Shown here: positions 1-5,566 of the stretch, in pieces
Layout: each line of letters begins with the position of its first letter
Position numbering within the stretch: position 1 is the first letter of the stretch
Assembly: GCA_903873565.1 (NCBI GenBank)
Contig: CAIQOY010000392.1
Coordinates: forward strand, 1-5,830
Reading direction: 5' to 3'
Source of the DNA: an uncultured Actinomycetes bacterium
GTDB lineage: Bacteria; Actinomycetota; Thermoleophilia; Gaiellales; F1-60-MAGs149
DNA: 5,830 nt
Notes under the pieces: generated by a model
Told to the model about the DNA's origin: nothing
The model's input: only the letters and a program-made list of their open reading frames with translations
The model's database searches: none
Translations under genes and position numbers: made by a program

Positions 1-571
1 CGAGGAGTCGGTCGCCGACGCCTTCCTCGAGCGCTTCCACGCCCGCGTCGACGCGCACGTCCTCGGCGACCCCCGCGACGAGGCGACGACGATCAGCCCC
101 CTGATCCACGCCGACCACCTCGCCCGGGTCAGCGGCTTCGTCGAGCGCGCCCGCGCGGCGGGCGACGAGGTCGTCCGCGGCGGCCGCCAGCCGGAGATCG
201 GCGGGCTCTGGTACGAGCCCACCCTCGTCTACCCGGCCTCGAACGAGTCCGAGATCGTCCAGCACGAGGTCTTCGGCCCCGTCCTGACCCTCCAGACCTT
301 CGCCACGGAGGAGGAGGCGATCGCCCTCGCCAACTCGACCCGCTACGGCCTTTCGGGCATCGTCTTCACCGGCTCGGCCGAGCGCGCTGAGCGCGTCGGC
401 CGCGCGATCCGCGCCGGCACGGTCTGGGTCAACTGCTTCCTGGTGCGCGACCTGACCGCGCCCTTCGGCGGCGTCGGCTGGAGCGGCATCGGCCGCGAGG
501 GCGGCGACTACGCGCTCGACTTCTACGCGGACCTGGAGACCCTCCAGATCCTCGACGGCTCGGTCTCCTAG
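1..571 (+). CDS. Aldehyde dehydrogenase, C-terminal part (hydroxymuconic-semialdehyde dehydrogenase-like), 5' truncated by window
   Basis: The frame is open from base 2 to a TAG at 569-571 and gives 189 residues, about 40% of a usual 480-500 residue NAD(P)+-dependent aldehyde dehydrogenase. Visible family motifs (fragment numbering) are HEVFGPVL at 88-95, whose E89 and F91 match the conserved coenzyme-contacting Glu and Phe; GTVWVNC at 139-145; and PFGGVGWSGIGREGG at 154-168. The VRDL segment before PFGG and the GIGREGG...DFYADLET tail resemble the 2-hydroxymuconic-semialdehyde (DmpC/XylG) and 5-carboxymethyl-2-hydroxymuconic-semialdehyde (HpaE) dehydrogenases of meta-cleavage aromatic degradation, from family knowledge. 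The catalytic Cys and Rossmann fold lie upstream, outside the window, so the substrate assignment is inference; a betaine-aldehyde or general aldehyde dehydrogenase is possible. It converges on tetR with a 10 bp gap, so it is not part of the exporter module. Confidence 0.9.
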   Translation, partial: EESVADAFLERFHARVDAHVLGDPRDEATTISPLIHADHLARVSGFVERARAAGDEVVRGGRQPEIGGLWYEPTLVYPASNESEIVQHEVFGPVLTLQTFATEEEAIALANSTRYGLSGIVFTGSAERAERVGRAIRAGTVWVNCFLVRDLTAPFGGVGWSGIGREGGDYALDFYADLETLQILDGSVS

Positions 572-581
572 CCGGCGCCCG

Positions 582-1205
582 TCAGGCGACGGCGAGGGCG
601 GCGTCCGTCAGCATCGACCGCTGCATGCCGTCGAGGAGCGCGTCGCCGGCCTCCCAGTCGCAGAGCCCGTCGAGCGCGATCCCGGCGAACCCGTGGACCG
701 TCGACCATACGACGAGTTCGAGCCCGGGCCGCAGCCCCGGGCGCAGGAGCCCACGGGCGTCGAGGTCGTCGAGCGTGGCGTTGAGGGTGGCGTAGGCCTC
801 GGACGCGTGCGGGCCGCTCGATCCGTGCTTGAGGTGGGGCCCGAACGCGTGGCGGAACAGGTTCGGGTCGTCGTGGGCGAACCCGATGTAGGCGGTGGCG
901 ATCGCGCGCAGCCGCGCGATCGCCGCAGCGTCGTCGTCCCCGCCCGTGGCGGCGGCCGTGGCGATCCGGCGGTCCAGCTCGGTCTGGCCGCGCAGCGCGA
1001 CGGCGGTCAGCAGGGCGTCCTTGTCGGCGAAGTGGTTGTAGGCCGCGCTCGGCGAGACGCCGACGGCCTGCGCGACGCCGCGCAGCGTGACCCGCTCGGA
1101 GCCCTGCGCGCGGACCTGGCCGACGGCGACGTCGACGAGGGCCTCGGCGAGGGCCCCGTGGTGGTAGCTCGTGCGGCTCACGCCCCATATCTTGACAGCG
1201 TTCAT
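582..1205 (-). CDS. TetR/AcrR-family transcriptional repressor with WHG-type C-terminal domain
   Basis: A 207-residue protein of usual TetR length. The N-terminus carries RTSYHHGALAEAL (residues 11-23), the YHHG helix typical of one TetR subgroup. The helix-turn-helix follows at about 41-70, with AQAVGVSPSAAYNHFADKDAL as turn and recognition helix. The ligand/dimer domain contains WSTVHG at 167-172, the signature of the WHG (TetR_C_33) domain. It is divergent from the MMPL exporter, 22 bp apart, so it very probably represses that gene and itself; the ligand is unknown but likely a substrate of the pump. The ATG at 1203-1205 lies inside a repeat shared with the exporter start, so the two proteins begin MNAV and MNSV. 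No strong Shine-Dalgarno is present, only a GCAGAG just upstream. An in-frame GTG at residue 9 (1179-1181) is an alternative start and would still keep the whole DNA-binding domain. Confidence 0.93.
   Translation of the reverse strand: MNAVKIWGVSRTSYHHGALAEALVDVAVGQVRAQGSERVTLRGVAQAVGVSPSAAYNHFADKDALLTAVALRGQTELDRRIATAAATGGDDDAAAIARLRAIATAYIGFAHDDPNLFRHAFGPHLKHGSSGPHASEAYATLNATLDDLDARGLLRPGLRPGLELVVWSTVHGFAGIALDGLCDWEAGDALLDGMQRSMLTDAALAVA
897..924. repeat. 12 bp perfect inverted repeat with 4 bp loop inside tetR
   Basis: GGCGATCGCGCG (897-908), CAGC (909-912), CGCGCGATCGCC (913-924). It lies in the coding region for the Ala/Ile/Arg-rich helix of the TetR ligand domain (about residues 94-103). 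It can form a very stable hairpin in RNA or ssDNA. It may be a by-product of Ala-Ile-Ala codons in a GC-rich genome. Confidence 0.8.
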
Positions 1206-1221
1206 ATCGCTCTGCGATAGT
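1192..1221 (+). promoter_or_regulatory. Predicted promoter of the MMPL exporter gene
   Basis: A perfect -35 hexamer TTGACA lies at 1192-1197, then an 18 bp spacer, then GATAGT at 1216-1221 (4 of 6 matches to TATAAT). The expected start of transcription falls at about 1227-1229, on or beside the ATG at 1228-1230, and no Shine-Dalgarno precedes that ATG. The -35 box lies inside the tetR coding region and the -10 box overlaps the central palindrome, so a bound repressor would occlude polymerase. Promoter and leaderless state are inferred from sequence only. For tetR the only candidate on the other strand is a CATATT -10 at 1225-1230 without a good -35. Confidence 0.6.
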
Positions 1222-1241
1222 CCGAATATGAACAGCGTTCA
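1192..1241. promoter_or_regulatory. Composite TetR operator region between tetR and the MMPL gene
   Basis: Three dyad elements lie within 50 bp. A perfect palindrome TGAAC-AGC-GTTCA covers 1229-1241. A degenerate copy, TTGAC-AGC-GTTCA, covers 1192-1204; the 10 bp ACAGCGTTCA is identical in the two, at 1195-1204 and 1232-1241. Between them is a second perfect palindrome, TATCGC-TCT-GCGATA, at 1205-1219. In addition GTTCATAT (1200-1207) and ATATGAAC (1226-1233) form an 8 bp inverted repeat around the whole gap. Short palindromes with an odd centre between divergent genes are usual operators for TetR dimers (family knowledge). Which element is the primary site is not decidable here. The two outer elements contain the start codons of both genes. 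Confidence 0.7.
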
Positions 1242-3420
1242 CCCCGCCGCCCCCTCGCCCACCCTGATCGAGCGCTGGAGCCGCTTCGTCGTCCGCCGTC
1301 GGCGCGCCGTCCTGGCCGCCTACGTCGCGATGCTGGTGGTCTTTGGGGCGATCGGGTTCGGCGTGTTCCCGAACCTCGGCGGGGAGGGCTTCGACGACCC
1401 GGGCAGCGAGTCGGGCCAGGTCCAGCGTCTGCTCGAGGAGCGCTACGGGGTCACGGACCCGGTCGCGGTGATCGTGATCAGCGCCGAGGGCGACATCGAC
1501 GATCCGGCCGTCGCCGAAGGCGCCACCGCGCTCCTCGACGAGGTCGGCGCGACCGCGGGCGTCGACCGCGTCGTCTCCTACTGGGGCGCGGGCCAGCCGC
1601 CTCAGCTGCGCAGCGCGGACGGGCGCTCGGCCCAGGCGCTGGTCTTCGTCGACCCCTCCGCCGACGGCGACGCGATCAGCGCGGACCTCGTCGACCGCTA
1701 CGCCGGGACGCAGGACGGGCTCGAGGTCCGTTTCGCGGGCGTCGGCCCCGTCGTGAACGAGGTCAGCGCGACCATCTCCTCCGACCTCGCCCGCGCGGAG
1801 TCGATCGCGGTCCCGATCGTCCTGCTCTTGCTCCTGTGGGTGTTCGGCAGCGTCGTCGCCGCGGGACTCCCGTTCCTGGTGGCGATCTTCGCGACGCTCG
1901 GGAGCTTCTTCCTGCTCTTCCTCGCCACGCTCGCGACCGACGTCTCGATCTTCTCCCTCAACCTCGTCACCGCCCTCGGCCTCGCCCTCGGCGTCGACTA
2001 CGCGCTCCTGATGATCAACCGCTTCCGCGAGGAGCTCGCCCGCTCGGGCCTCACGGAGGAGGCCGTGGTCGCGATGATGCGCACCGCCGGCAAGACGGTC
2101 CTCGTCTCCGGCCTAACGGTCGCCCTCACGCTCGCCTCGCTGACCGTCTTCCCGCTCTACTTCCTGCGCTCGTTCGCCTACGCCGGCGTGGCCGTCAGCC
2201 TGATGGCCATCCTCGGCGCCTTCACCGGCCTGCCCGCGCTGCTCGCGATGCTCGGCCCGCGGGTGAACCGCCTGAAGATCCGCCGCGGCGACCTCGCCCC
2301 GACGGACGAGGGCGCGTGGTCGCGCATCGCCCGCGCCGTGATGCGCCGGCCATGGCCCGTCCTCGTCGCCTGCGTCGCCCTCCTCCTCGTCCTCGCCGTC
2401 CCCGCCCTGCGCGTCGTGCCGGGCCAGGTCGACGACCGCGCCCTGCCCCGCGACAACCCCGCGGCCGAGGCCAGCCAGTTCCTGCGCGAGCAGTTCCCCG
2501 GCGAGGAGGGCACCCCGTTCGAGATCCTCCTGCACGACGCCGACCCGGCGGCCATCGACGCCTACGCGGAGGCGGTGGCCGCCGTGCCGGGCGTCGTGCG
2601 CGTCGAGACCCCGACGTCCATCCTGGCCCCCGGCCAGCCCCCGACTCCCAACCCGCAGGGCGCCGAGCTCGCGGCGGGTGACCTCACGCGCGTGGTCGCG
2701 GTCGGCGATCAGCCGTTCGCCGACACCGCCGCCGTCAAGGCCCTCGACGCCATCCGGGCGCTCCCCGCTCCGGCGTCGGAGGTGCTCGTCGGCGGGGCCA
2801 CCGCCTCCTTCGAGGACGCCAACGACTCCGTCGTCTCGCGCCTGTGGCTCGTCGCCCTGTGGGTTGGGCTCACCACGCTGATCGTGATCTTCCTCTACAC
2901 GGGCAGCGTCCTGATCCCCCTCAAGGCGATCCTCCTCAACCTGCTCGGGCTCGCCGCCACCCTCGGCGTCCTGGTGTGGGTGTTCCAGGACGGCCACCTC
3001 ACGTGGCTGACCGGCGACTACGTCCAGACCGGCACCCTCGATCTCGGATCGCTGGTGATCGTCGCGATCGTGGCCTTCGCGCTGTCGACCGACTACGAGC
3101 TGTTCCTGCTCTCGCGGATCAAGGAGGCGCACGACGAGGGCCACGCGACCAGCGAGGCCGTGGCCCTGGGACTCCAGCGCACCGGGCGGATCGTGACCGC
3201 GGCCGCGATCCTGATCGCGATCGTGTTCATCGCCTTCGTGGCCAGCGGCGTGACCAACATCAAGCAGCTCGGCTTCGGGGCCGCCTTCGCGATCCTGATC
3301 GACGCCACGATCGTGCGCGGTCTCCTGGTCCCCGCCCTGATGCGGGTCGCCGGCGACGCCAACTGGTGGGCGCCCGGCTGGCTGCGCCGCGTCCACGGGC
3401 GCATCGGGCTCTCCGACTAG
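1228..3420 (+). CDS. MMPL-family (RND superfamily) proton-driven exporter
   Basis: A 730-residue inner-membrane transporter with the two-fold RND layout: basic N-terminus (VVRRRR), TM1 about 27-46, a large extracytoplasmic porter loop 47-191, TM2-6 about 192-342, a cytoplasmic linker, TM7 about 376-394, a second porter loop to about 538, and TM8-12 about 539-705. The MMPL signature GLALGVDYALLMINRFREEL lies in TM4 and its repeat ALSTDYELFLLSRIKE in TM10. The Asp-Tyr pairs D257-Y258 and D622-Y623 match the proton-relay pairs known from mycobacterial MmpL3. The length resembles compact YdfJ/ActII-3-like members and lacks the long C-terminal tail of MmpL3. The cargo is probably a lipid or hydrophobic compound, but nothing here identifies it. 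The start at ATG 1228 was chosen because it follows a well-placed promoter; an in-frame GTG at 1171 would overlap tetR by 35 bp and precede that promoter's -35. It is divergent from tetR, which likely controls it. Confidence 0.93.
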   Translation: MNSVHPAAPSPTLIERWSRFVVRRRRAVLAAYVAMLVVFGAIGFGVFPNLGGEGFDDPGSESGQVQRLLEERYGVTDPVAVIVISAEGDIDDPAVAEGATALLDEVGATAGVDRVVSYWGAGQPPQLRSADGRSAQALVFVDPSADGDAISADLVDRYAGTQDGLEVRFAGVGPVVNEVSATISSDLARAESIAVPIVLLLLLWVFGSVVAAGLPFLVAIFATLGSFFLLFLATLATDVSIFSLNLVTALGLALGVDYALLMINRFREELARSGLTEEAVVAMMRTAGKTVLVSGLTVALTLASLTVFPLYFLRSFAYAGVAVSLMAILGAFTGLPALLAMLGPRVNRLKIRRGDLAPTDEGAWSRIARAVMRRPWPVLVACVALLLVLAVPALRVVPGQVDDRALPRDNPAAEASQFLREQFPGEEGTPFEILLHDADPAAIDAYAEAVAAVPGVVRVETPTSILAPGQPPTPNPQGAELAAGDLTRVVAVGDQPFADTAAVKALDAIRALPAPASEVLVGGATASFEDANDSVVSRLWLVALWVGLTTLIVIFLYTGSVLIPLKAILLNLLGLAATLGVLVWVFQDGHLTWLTGDYVQTGTLDLGSLVIVAIVAFALSTDYELFLLSRIKEAHDEGHATSEAVALGLQRTGRIVTAAAILIAIVFIAFVASGVTNIKQLGFGAAFAILIDATIVRGLLVPALMRVAGDANWWAPGWLRRVHGRIGLSD

Positions 3421-3431
3421 GGGCTAGTCGG
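3413..3431. terminator. Perfect inverted repeat over two convergent stop codons, possible bidirectional terminator
   Basis: CCGACTAG (3413-3420), GGG, CTAGTCGG (3424-3431) form a perfect 8 bp stem with a 3 bp centre. The stem contains the TAG stops of both the exporter (+) and the gntR gene (-). Because the symmetry works on both strands it could act as a shared terminator hairpin. There is no T-tract on either side, so a classical intrinsic terminator is not shown; the minimal loop and the shared GAC-TAG codons could also be coincidence. Confidence 0.35.
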
Positions 3432-4065
3432 CGGCGTCCGGGACCGGCGAGGCGAGGATGTGCGCCCGGGTCAGCGTCTCGGCGCGCCCGGCATCCCCCG
3501 CCTCGATCGCCGCGGCGATCGAGGCGTGCTCGTCGGCGTAGGCCGCGACCACGGCCGGGTCCGAGGCCTGCGTCCGGTAGATCGCCGCGCCCACCGTGCG
3601 CACCCACAGCGCCTCGGCGAAGCGCGTGAGGTGCGGGTTGCCGGCCGCCCCCACCAGCGCCAGGTGGAAGGCGCGGTTGGCCGCGAAGCCCTGCGTGTCC
3701 GTCGCGGCGGACCGCTGGGCCGCGATCGCCGACGCCATGGCCGCGATCGCCTCGGGATCGCGGCGCTCGGCGGCGAGGCGCGCGGCGCCGGGCTCGAGCG
3801 CGAGGCGCGCCTCCCAGAAGGCGACGCGGTCGGCGTGGGACAGGGTCGAGACGACGGCGCCGCGGTTGACCTGGAGCTCGACGAGCCCGTCGGCGGCGAG
3901 CAGGCGCAGCGCCTCGCGCAGCGGCGTGCGGCTGATGCCGAGCTCCTCGGCGAGCCGCTCCTGGCGCAGCCGCGTCCCCGGCGGGAGCTCGCCGGAGCGG
4001 ATCCGCTCGCGCAGGATCCCGCGGGTCTGCTCGACCATGCTCTCGACGGCGACCTTCTCCGGCAT
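3424..4065 (-). CDS. GntR-family transcriptional regulator, FadR/FCD subfamily
   Basis: A 213-residue protein of usual FCD-GntR length. The winged helix-turn-helix covers about residues 10-73: GELPPGTRLRQERLAEELGISRTPLREALRLLAADGLVE is the standard GntR core (shown in part), and NRGAVVS is the wing. The C-terminal FCD domain has FHLALVGAAGNPHL at 133-146, DEH at 178-180 and AH at 201-202; H134, H180 and H202 match the three metal/ligand-binding histidines of the family. FCD regulators sense small carboxylic or sugar acids; the effector is unknown here. It is last in the minus-strand cluster, 21 bp after pdxH, so it may be cotranscribed with it, yet that gap is large enough for its own regulation. 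No Shine-Dalgarno precedes ATG 4065; Met10 (4036-4038) is an alternative start. It belongs to the FCD group, not the MocR/PdxR group known to control PLP genes. A 28 bp perfect palindrome lies within its 3' end. Confidence 0.92.
   Translation of the reverse strand: MPEKVAVESMVEQTRGILRERIRSGELPPGTRLRQERLAEELGISRTPLREALRLLAADGLVELQVNRGAVVSTLSHADRVAFWEARLALEPGAARLAAERRDPEAIAAMASAIAAQRSAATDTQGFAANRAFHLALVGAAGNPHLTRFAEALWVRTVGAAIYRTQASDPAVVAAYADEHASIAAAIEAGDAGRAETLTRAHILASPVPDAAD
3499..3526. repeat. 28 bp perfect palindrome inside the gntR gene
   Basis: The half CGCCTCGATCGCCG (3499-3512) is followed directly by its exact reverse complement (3513-3526), with no spacer. It encodes the SIAAAIEA helix right after the DEH motif of the FCD domain, about 100 bp before the stop. 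The symmetry is exact over all 14 pairs; a function is not shown. Confidence 0.85.
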
Positions 4066-4086
4066 CGGGCGAAGGGTACCGGGACG

Positions 4087-4728
4087 TCAGGGCTGCAGCC
4101 GCACGCGCGACCAGCCGTCGCCGGTGCGCTCGTAGCGCAGGCGGTCGTGCATGCGGCCGGTGCGCCCCTGCCAGAACTCGATCGCGTCGGGCACGATCCG
4201 GTAGCCGCCCCACCACGGCGGCACCGGCACGTCCTCGCCCGGGTGCGCCGCGTCCGCGTCGCGGAACTGGGCCTCGAGCTCGGGGCGGCCGGAGACGGGC
4301 CGGCTCTGACGCGACGCCCAGGCCCCGATCCGGCTCTCGCGCGGGCGGGTGGCGTAGTAGTCGGCGGTCTCGGCGTCCGTCGTCCGGGCCACGTCGCCCT
4401 CGATCCGGACCTGCCGCTCGAGCGGCTCCCACCAAAAGACGAGCGCCGCGCGCGGGCGCTCGTCGAGCTCCCCGCCCTTGCGGCTCTCGCGGTTCGTGTA
4501 GAAGACGAACGCCCCGTCCGGGGTCACCTCCTTGAGCAGCACCATCCGCGCGGACGGCGTGCCGTCGCGGTCGGCGGTGGCCAGGGCCATCGCGTTCGGC
4601 TCGAGCACCGCGCCCGAGTCCTGGGCCTCCCGGATCCAGTCGCGGAACAGCGCGACGGGATCGTCGCCCGCCGCGGCCTCGGCGAGCTCCCCCTCGCGGT
4701 ACGACCGGCGCATCTCGCGGTAGGCCAT
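4087..4728 (-). CDS. pdxH: Pyridoxamine/pyridoxine 5'-phosphate oxidase
   Basis: A 213-residue FMN enzyme that oxidises pyridoxamine- or pyridoxine-5'-phosphate to pyridoxal 5'-phosphate with O2, in the cytoplasm. It matches E. coli PdxH along its length: ARMVLLK at 60-66 (FMN, with K66 as substrate Lys), FYTNRESRKGGEL at 76-88, ERQVRIEG at 104-111, DYYATRPRESRIGAW at 123-137 (Y124, R128 and S132 as substrate contacts), EFWQGRTGRMHDR at 184-196 (R192, H194 active-site pair; W186 and R196 FMN), and the typical C-terminal RLQP. All key residues are present, so it should be active. The ATG at 4726-4728 is separated by 1 bp from the stop of the upstream regulatory-protein gene and is preceded by a strong ribosome site, so the two are probably translationally coupled. 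Confidence 0.96.
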   Translation of the reverse strand: MAYREMRRSYREGELAEAAAGDDPVALFRDWIREAQDSGAVLEPNAMALATADRDGTPSARMVLLKEVTPDGAFVFYTNRESRKGGELDERPRAALVFWWEPLERQVRIEGDVARTTDAETADYYATRPRESRIGAWASRQSRPVSGRPELEAQFRDADAAHPGEDVPVPPWWGGYRIVPDAIEFWQGRTGRMHDRLRYERTGDGWSRVRLQP

Positions 4729-4729
4729 C

Positions 4730-5566
4730 TCAGCCCCCTTCCGCGCCGAGGGCGGCGCGCTCCTCGCAGAGGTTGATCACGCGCAGGGCGGACTCCTCCA
4801 CGGCCAGGTTGGACACGTCGATCACGGGGCAGCCGAGCCGCCGGAACACCTGCTGGCACTCCTCGAGCTCCTCGAGGATCTTGCCGAGGTCGGCGTAGTT
4901 GTTGCGGGCCCGCCCGCCCATCGCCCTGAGGCGCCGGCCGCGGATCCGCTGCAGCCGCTCGGCGTCGATCGTGAGGCCGACGATCTTGGCCCGGTCGATC
5001 CGGAACAGCTCCTTCGGCGGCTCGACGCCCGGCACGAGCGGCGTGTTGGCGGTCTTGTATCCGAGGTAGCCGAGGTACATGGAGAGCGGCGTCTTGCCCG
5101 TGCGCGAGATGCCGATGATCACGATGTCGGCGTCGGCGAGGCCCTCGCCCGACAGCCCGTCGTCGTGCTTGACGGCGAACTCCATCGCCGCGACGCGCTG
5201 GAAGTAGTCGATCTCAAGCGCGACCGGGCGCCCCGGCACCATCTCGGCGGTCACGCCCGAGGCCACCTGCAGCGCCTCGAGCGGCGCGCCGAGGAGGTCG
5301 CAGGCGGGGATGCCGCTGCGCTCGCAGAGCTCGGAGGCGCGCTCGCGCAGGGCCGGGTCGATCAGCGTGAAGAAGACGGCCAGGCGGCTGCCCGCGGAGA
5401 GCCGCCCGATCACGTCCTGCAGGCCCTGCACCGTGGTCACGCGCGGGTGGCGCACGATGCTGACCGGAGAGGCCGAGAACTGCGCCTGCACGGCGCGGGC
5501 CACGCGCGAGGCGGTGTCACCGGTGGAGTCCGAGACGAGGTGGATCTCGACGGGGTCCGGGCTCAT
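4730..5566 (-). CDS. Pyruvate, phosphate dikinase (or PEP synthase) regulatory protein, DUF299 family
   Basis: A 278-residue protein of usual family length. The family is a bifunctional serine/threonine kinase and pyrophosphorylase. It inactivates pyruvate,phosphate dikinase or PEP synthase by ADP-dependent phosphorylation of a Thr next to the catalytic His, and restores it with inorganic phosphate (established for PDRP1 and PpsR). The N-terminus has the family pattern HLVSDSTGDTA at residues 9-19. The nucleotide-binding P-loop is GISRTGKT at 152-159, followed by PLSMYLGYLGYKTANTPLVPG, the conserved block after the loop. PPDK itself is not in the window, so whether the target is PPDK or PEP synthase is undecided. 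ATG 5564-5566 overlaps the glyS stop as ATGA, so translation is likely coupled; no good Shine-Dalgarno is visible. It lies 1 bp before pdxH. Confidence 0.95.
   Translation of the reverse strand: MSPDPVEIHLVSDSTGDTASRVARAVQAQFSASPVSIVRHPRVTTVQGLQDVIGRLSAGSRLAVFFTLIDPALRERASELCERSGIPACDLLGAPLEALQVASGVTAEMVPGRPVALEIDYFQRVAAMEFAVKHDDGLSGEGLADADIVIIGISRTGKTPLSMYLGYLGYKTANTPLVPGVEPPKELFRIDRAKIVGLTIDAERLQRIRGRRLRAMGGRARNNYADLGKILEELEECQQVFRRLGCPVIDVSNLAVEESALRVINLCEERAALGAEGG
4734..4742 (-). promoter_or_regulatory. Shine-Dalgarno of pdxH
   Basis: GGAAGGGGG on the minus strand ends 5 nt before the pdxH ATG and lies inside the end of the upstream gene. It supports this start codon. It is the only clearly recognisable ribosome binding site among the four gene starts examined on the minus strand. 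Confidence 0.75.

Noticed and set aside
556..574. Weak 5 bp stem (CGGCT / AGCCG, 9 nt loop) at the aldehyde dehydrogenase stop
   Set aside because: It is too short, has a large loop and no T-tract, so a terminator cannot be supported.
1171..1227. Upstream in-frame GTG start (1171) for the exporter, adding 19 residues
   Set aside because: It lies inside tetR on the other strand, before the predicted promoter's -35 box; the extra residues do not look like an MMPL N-terminus, and ATG 1228 is well placed.
568..1242. Minus-strand 224-residue frame overlapping tetR
   Set aside because: It is extremely Arg/Pro/Gly-rich low-complexity sequence, out of frame with the clear TetR protein; it is an artefact of high GC.
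2113..3396. Long minus-strand open frame (427 residues) antisense to the exporter
   Set aside because: Its composition is dominated by Gly, Asp, Glu, Arg and His without any domain; it mirrors the exporter codons and is explained by scarcity of stops at high GC.
3718..3751. Direct repeat of GGCCGCGATCGCC with 21 bp period in gntR
   Set aside because: It encodes repeated Ala-Ile-Ala / Ala-Met-Ala residues of an FCD helix; codon bias is sufficient explanation.
3260..4435. Minus-strand 391-residue frame that ends with sequence resembling parts of PdxH and GntR in another frame
   Set aside because: It is Arg/Ala/Pro low-complexity shadow of the real pdxH and gntR frames and would overlap the exporter.
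4438..4464. 10 bp inverted repeat (GACGAGCGCC / GGCGCTCGTC, 7 bp loop) inside pdxH
   Set aside because: Arms of this length are expected about once by chance in a GC-rich coding window of this size, and it encodes a conserved PdxH segment.
3460..4776. Long plus-strand open frame (438 residues) antisense to gntR and pdxH
   Set aside because: It has no recognisable motif and covers two genes with clear family signatures on the other strand.
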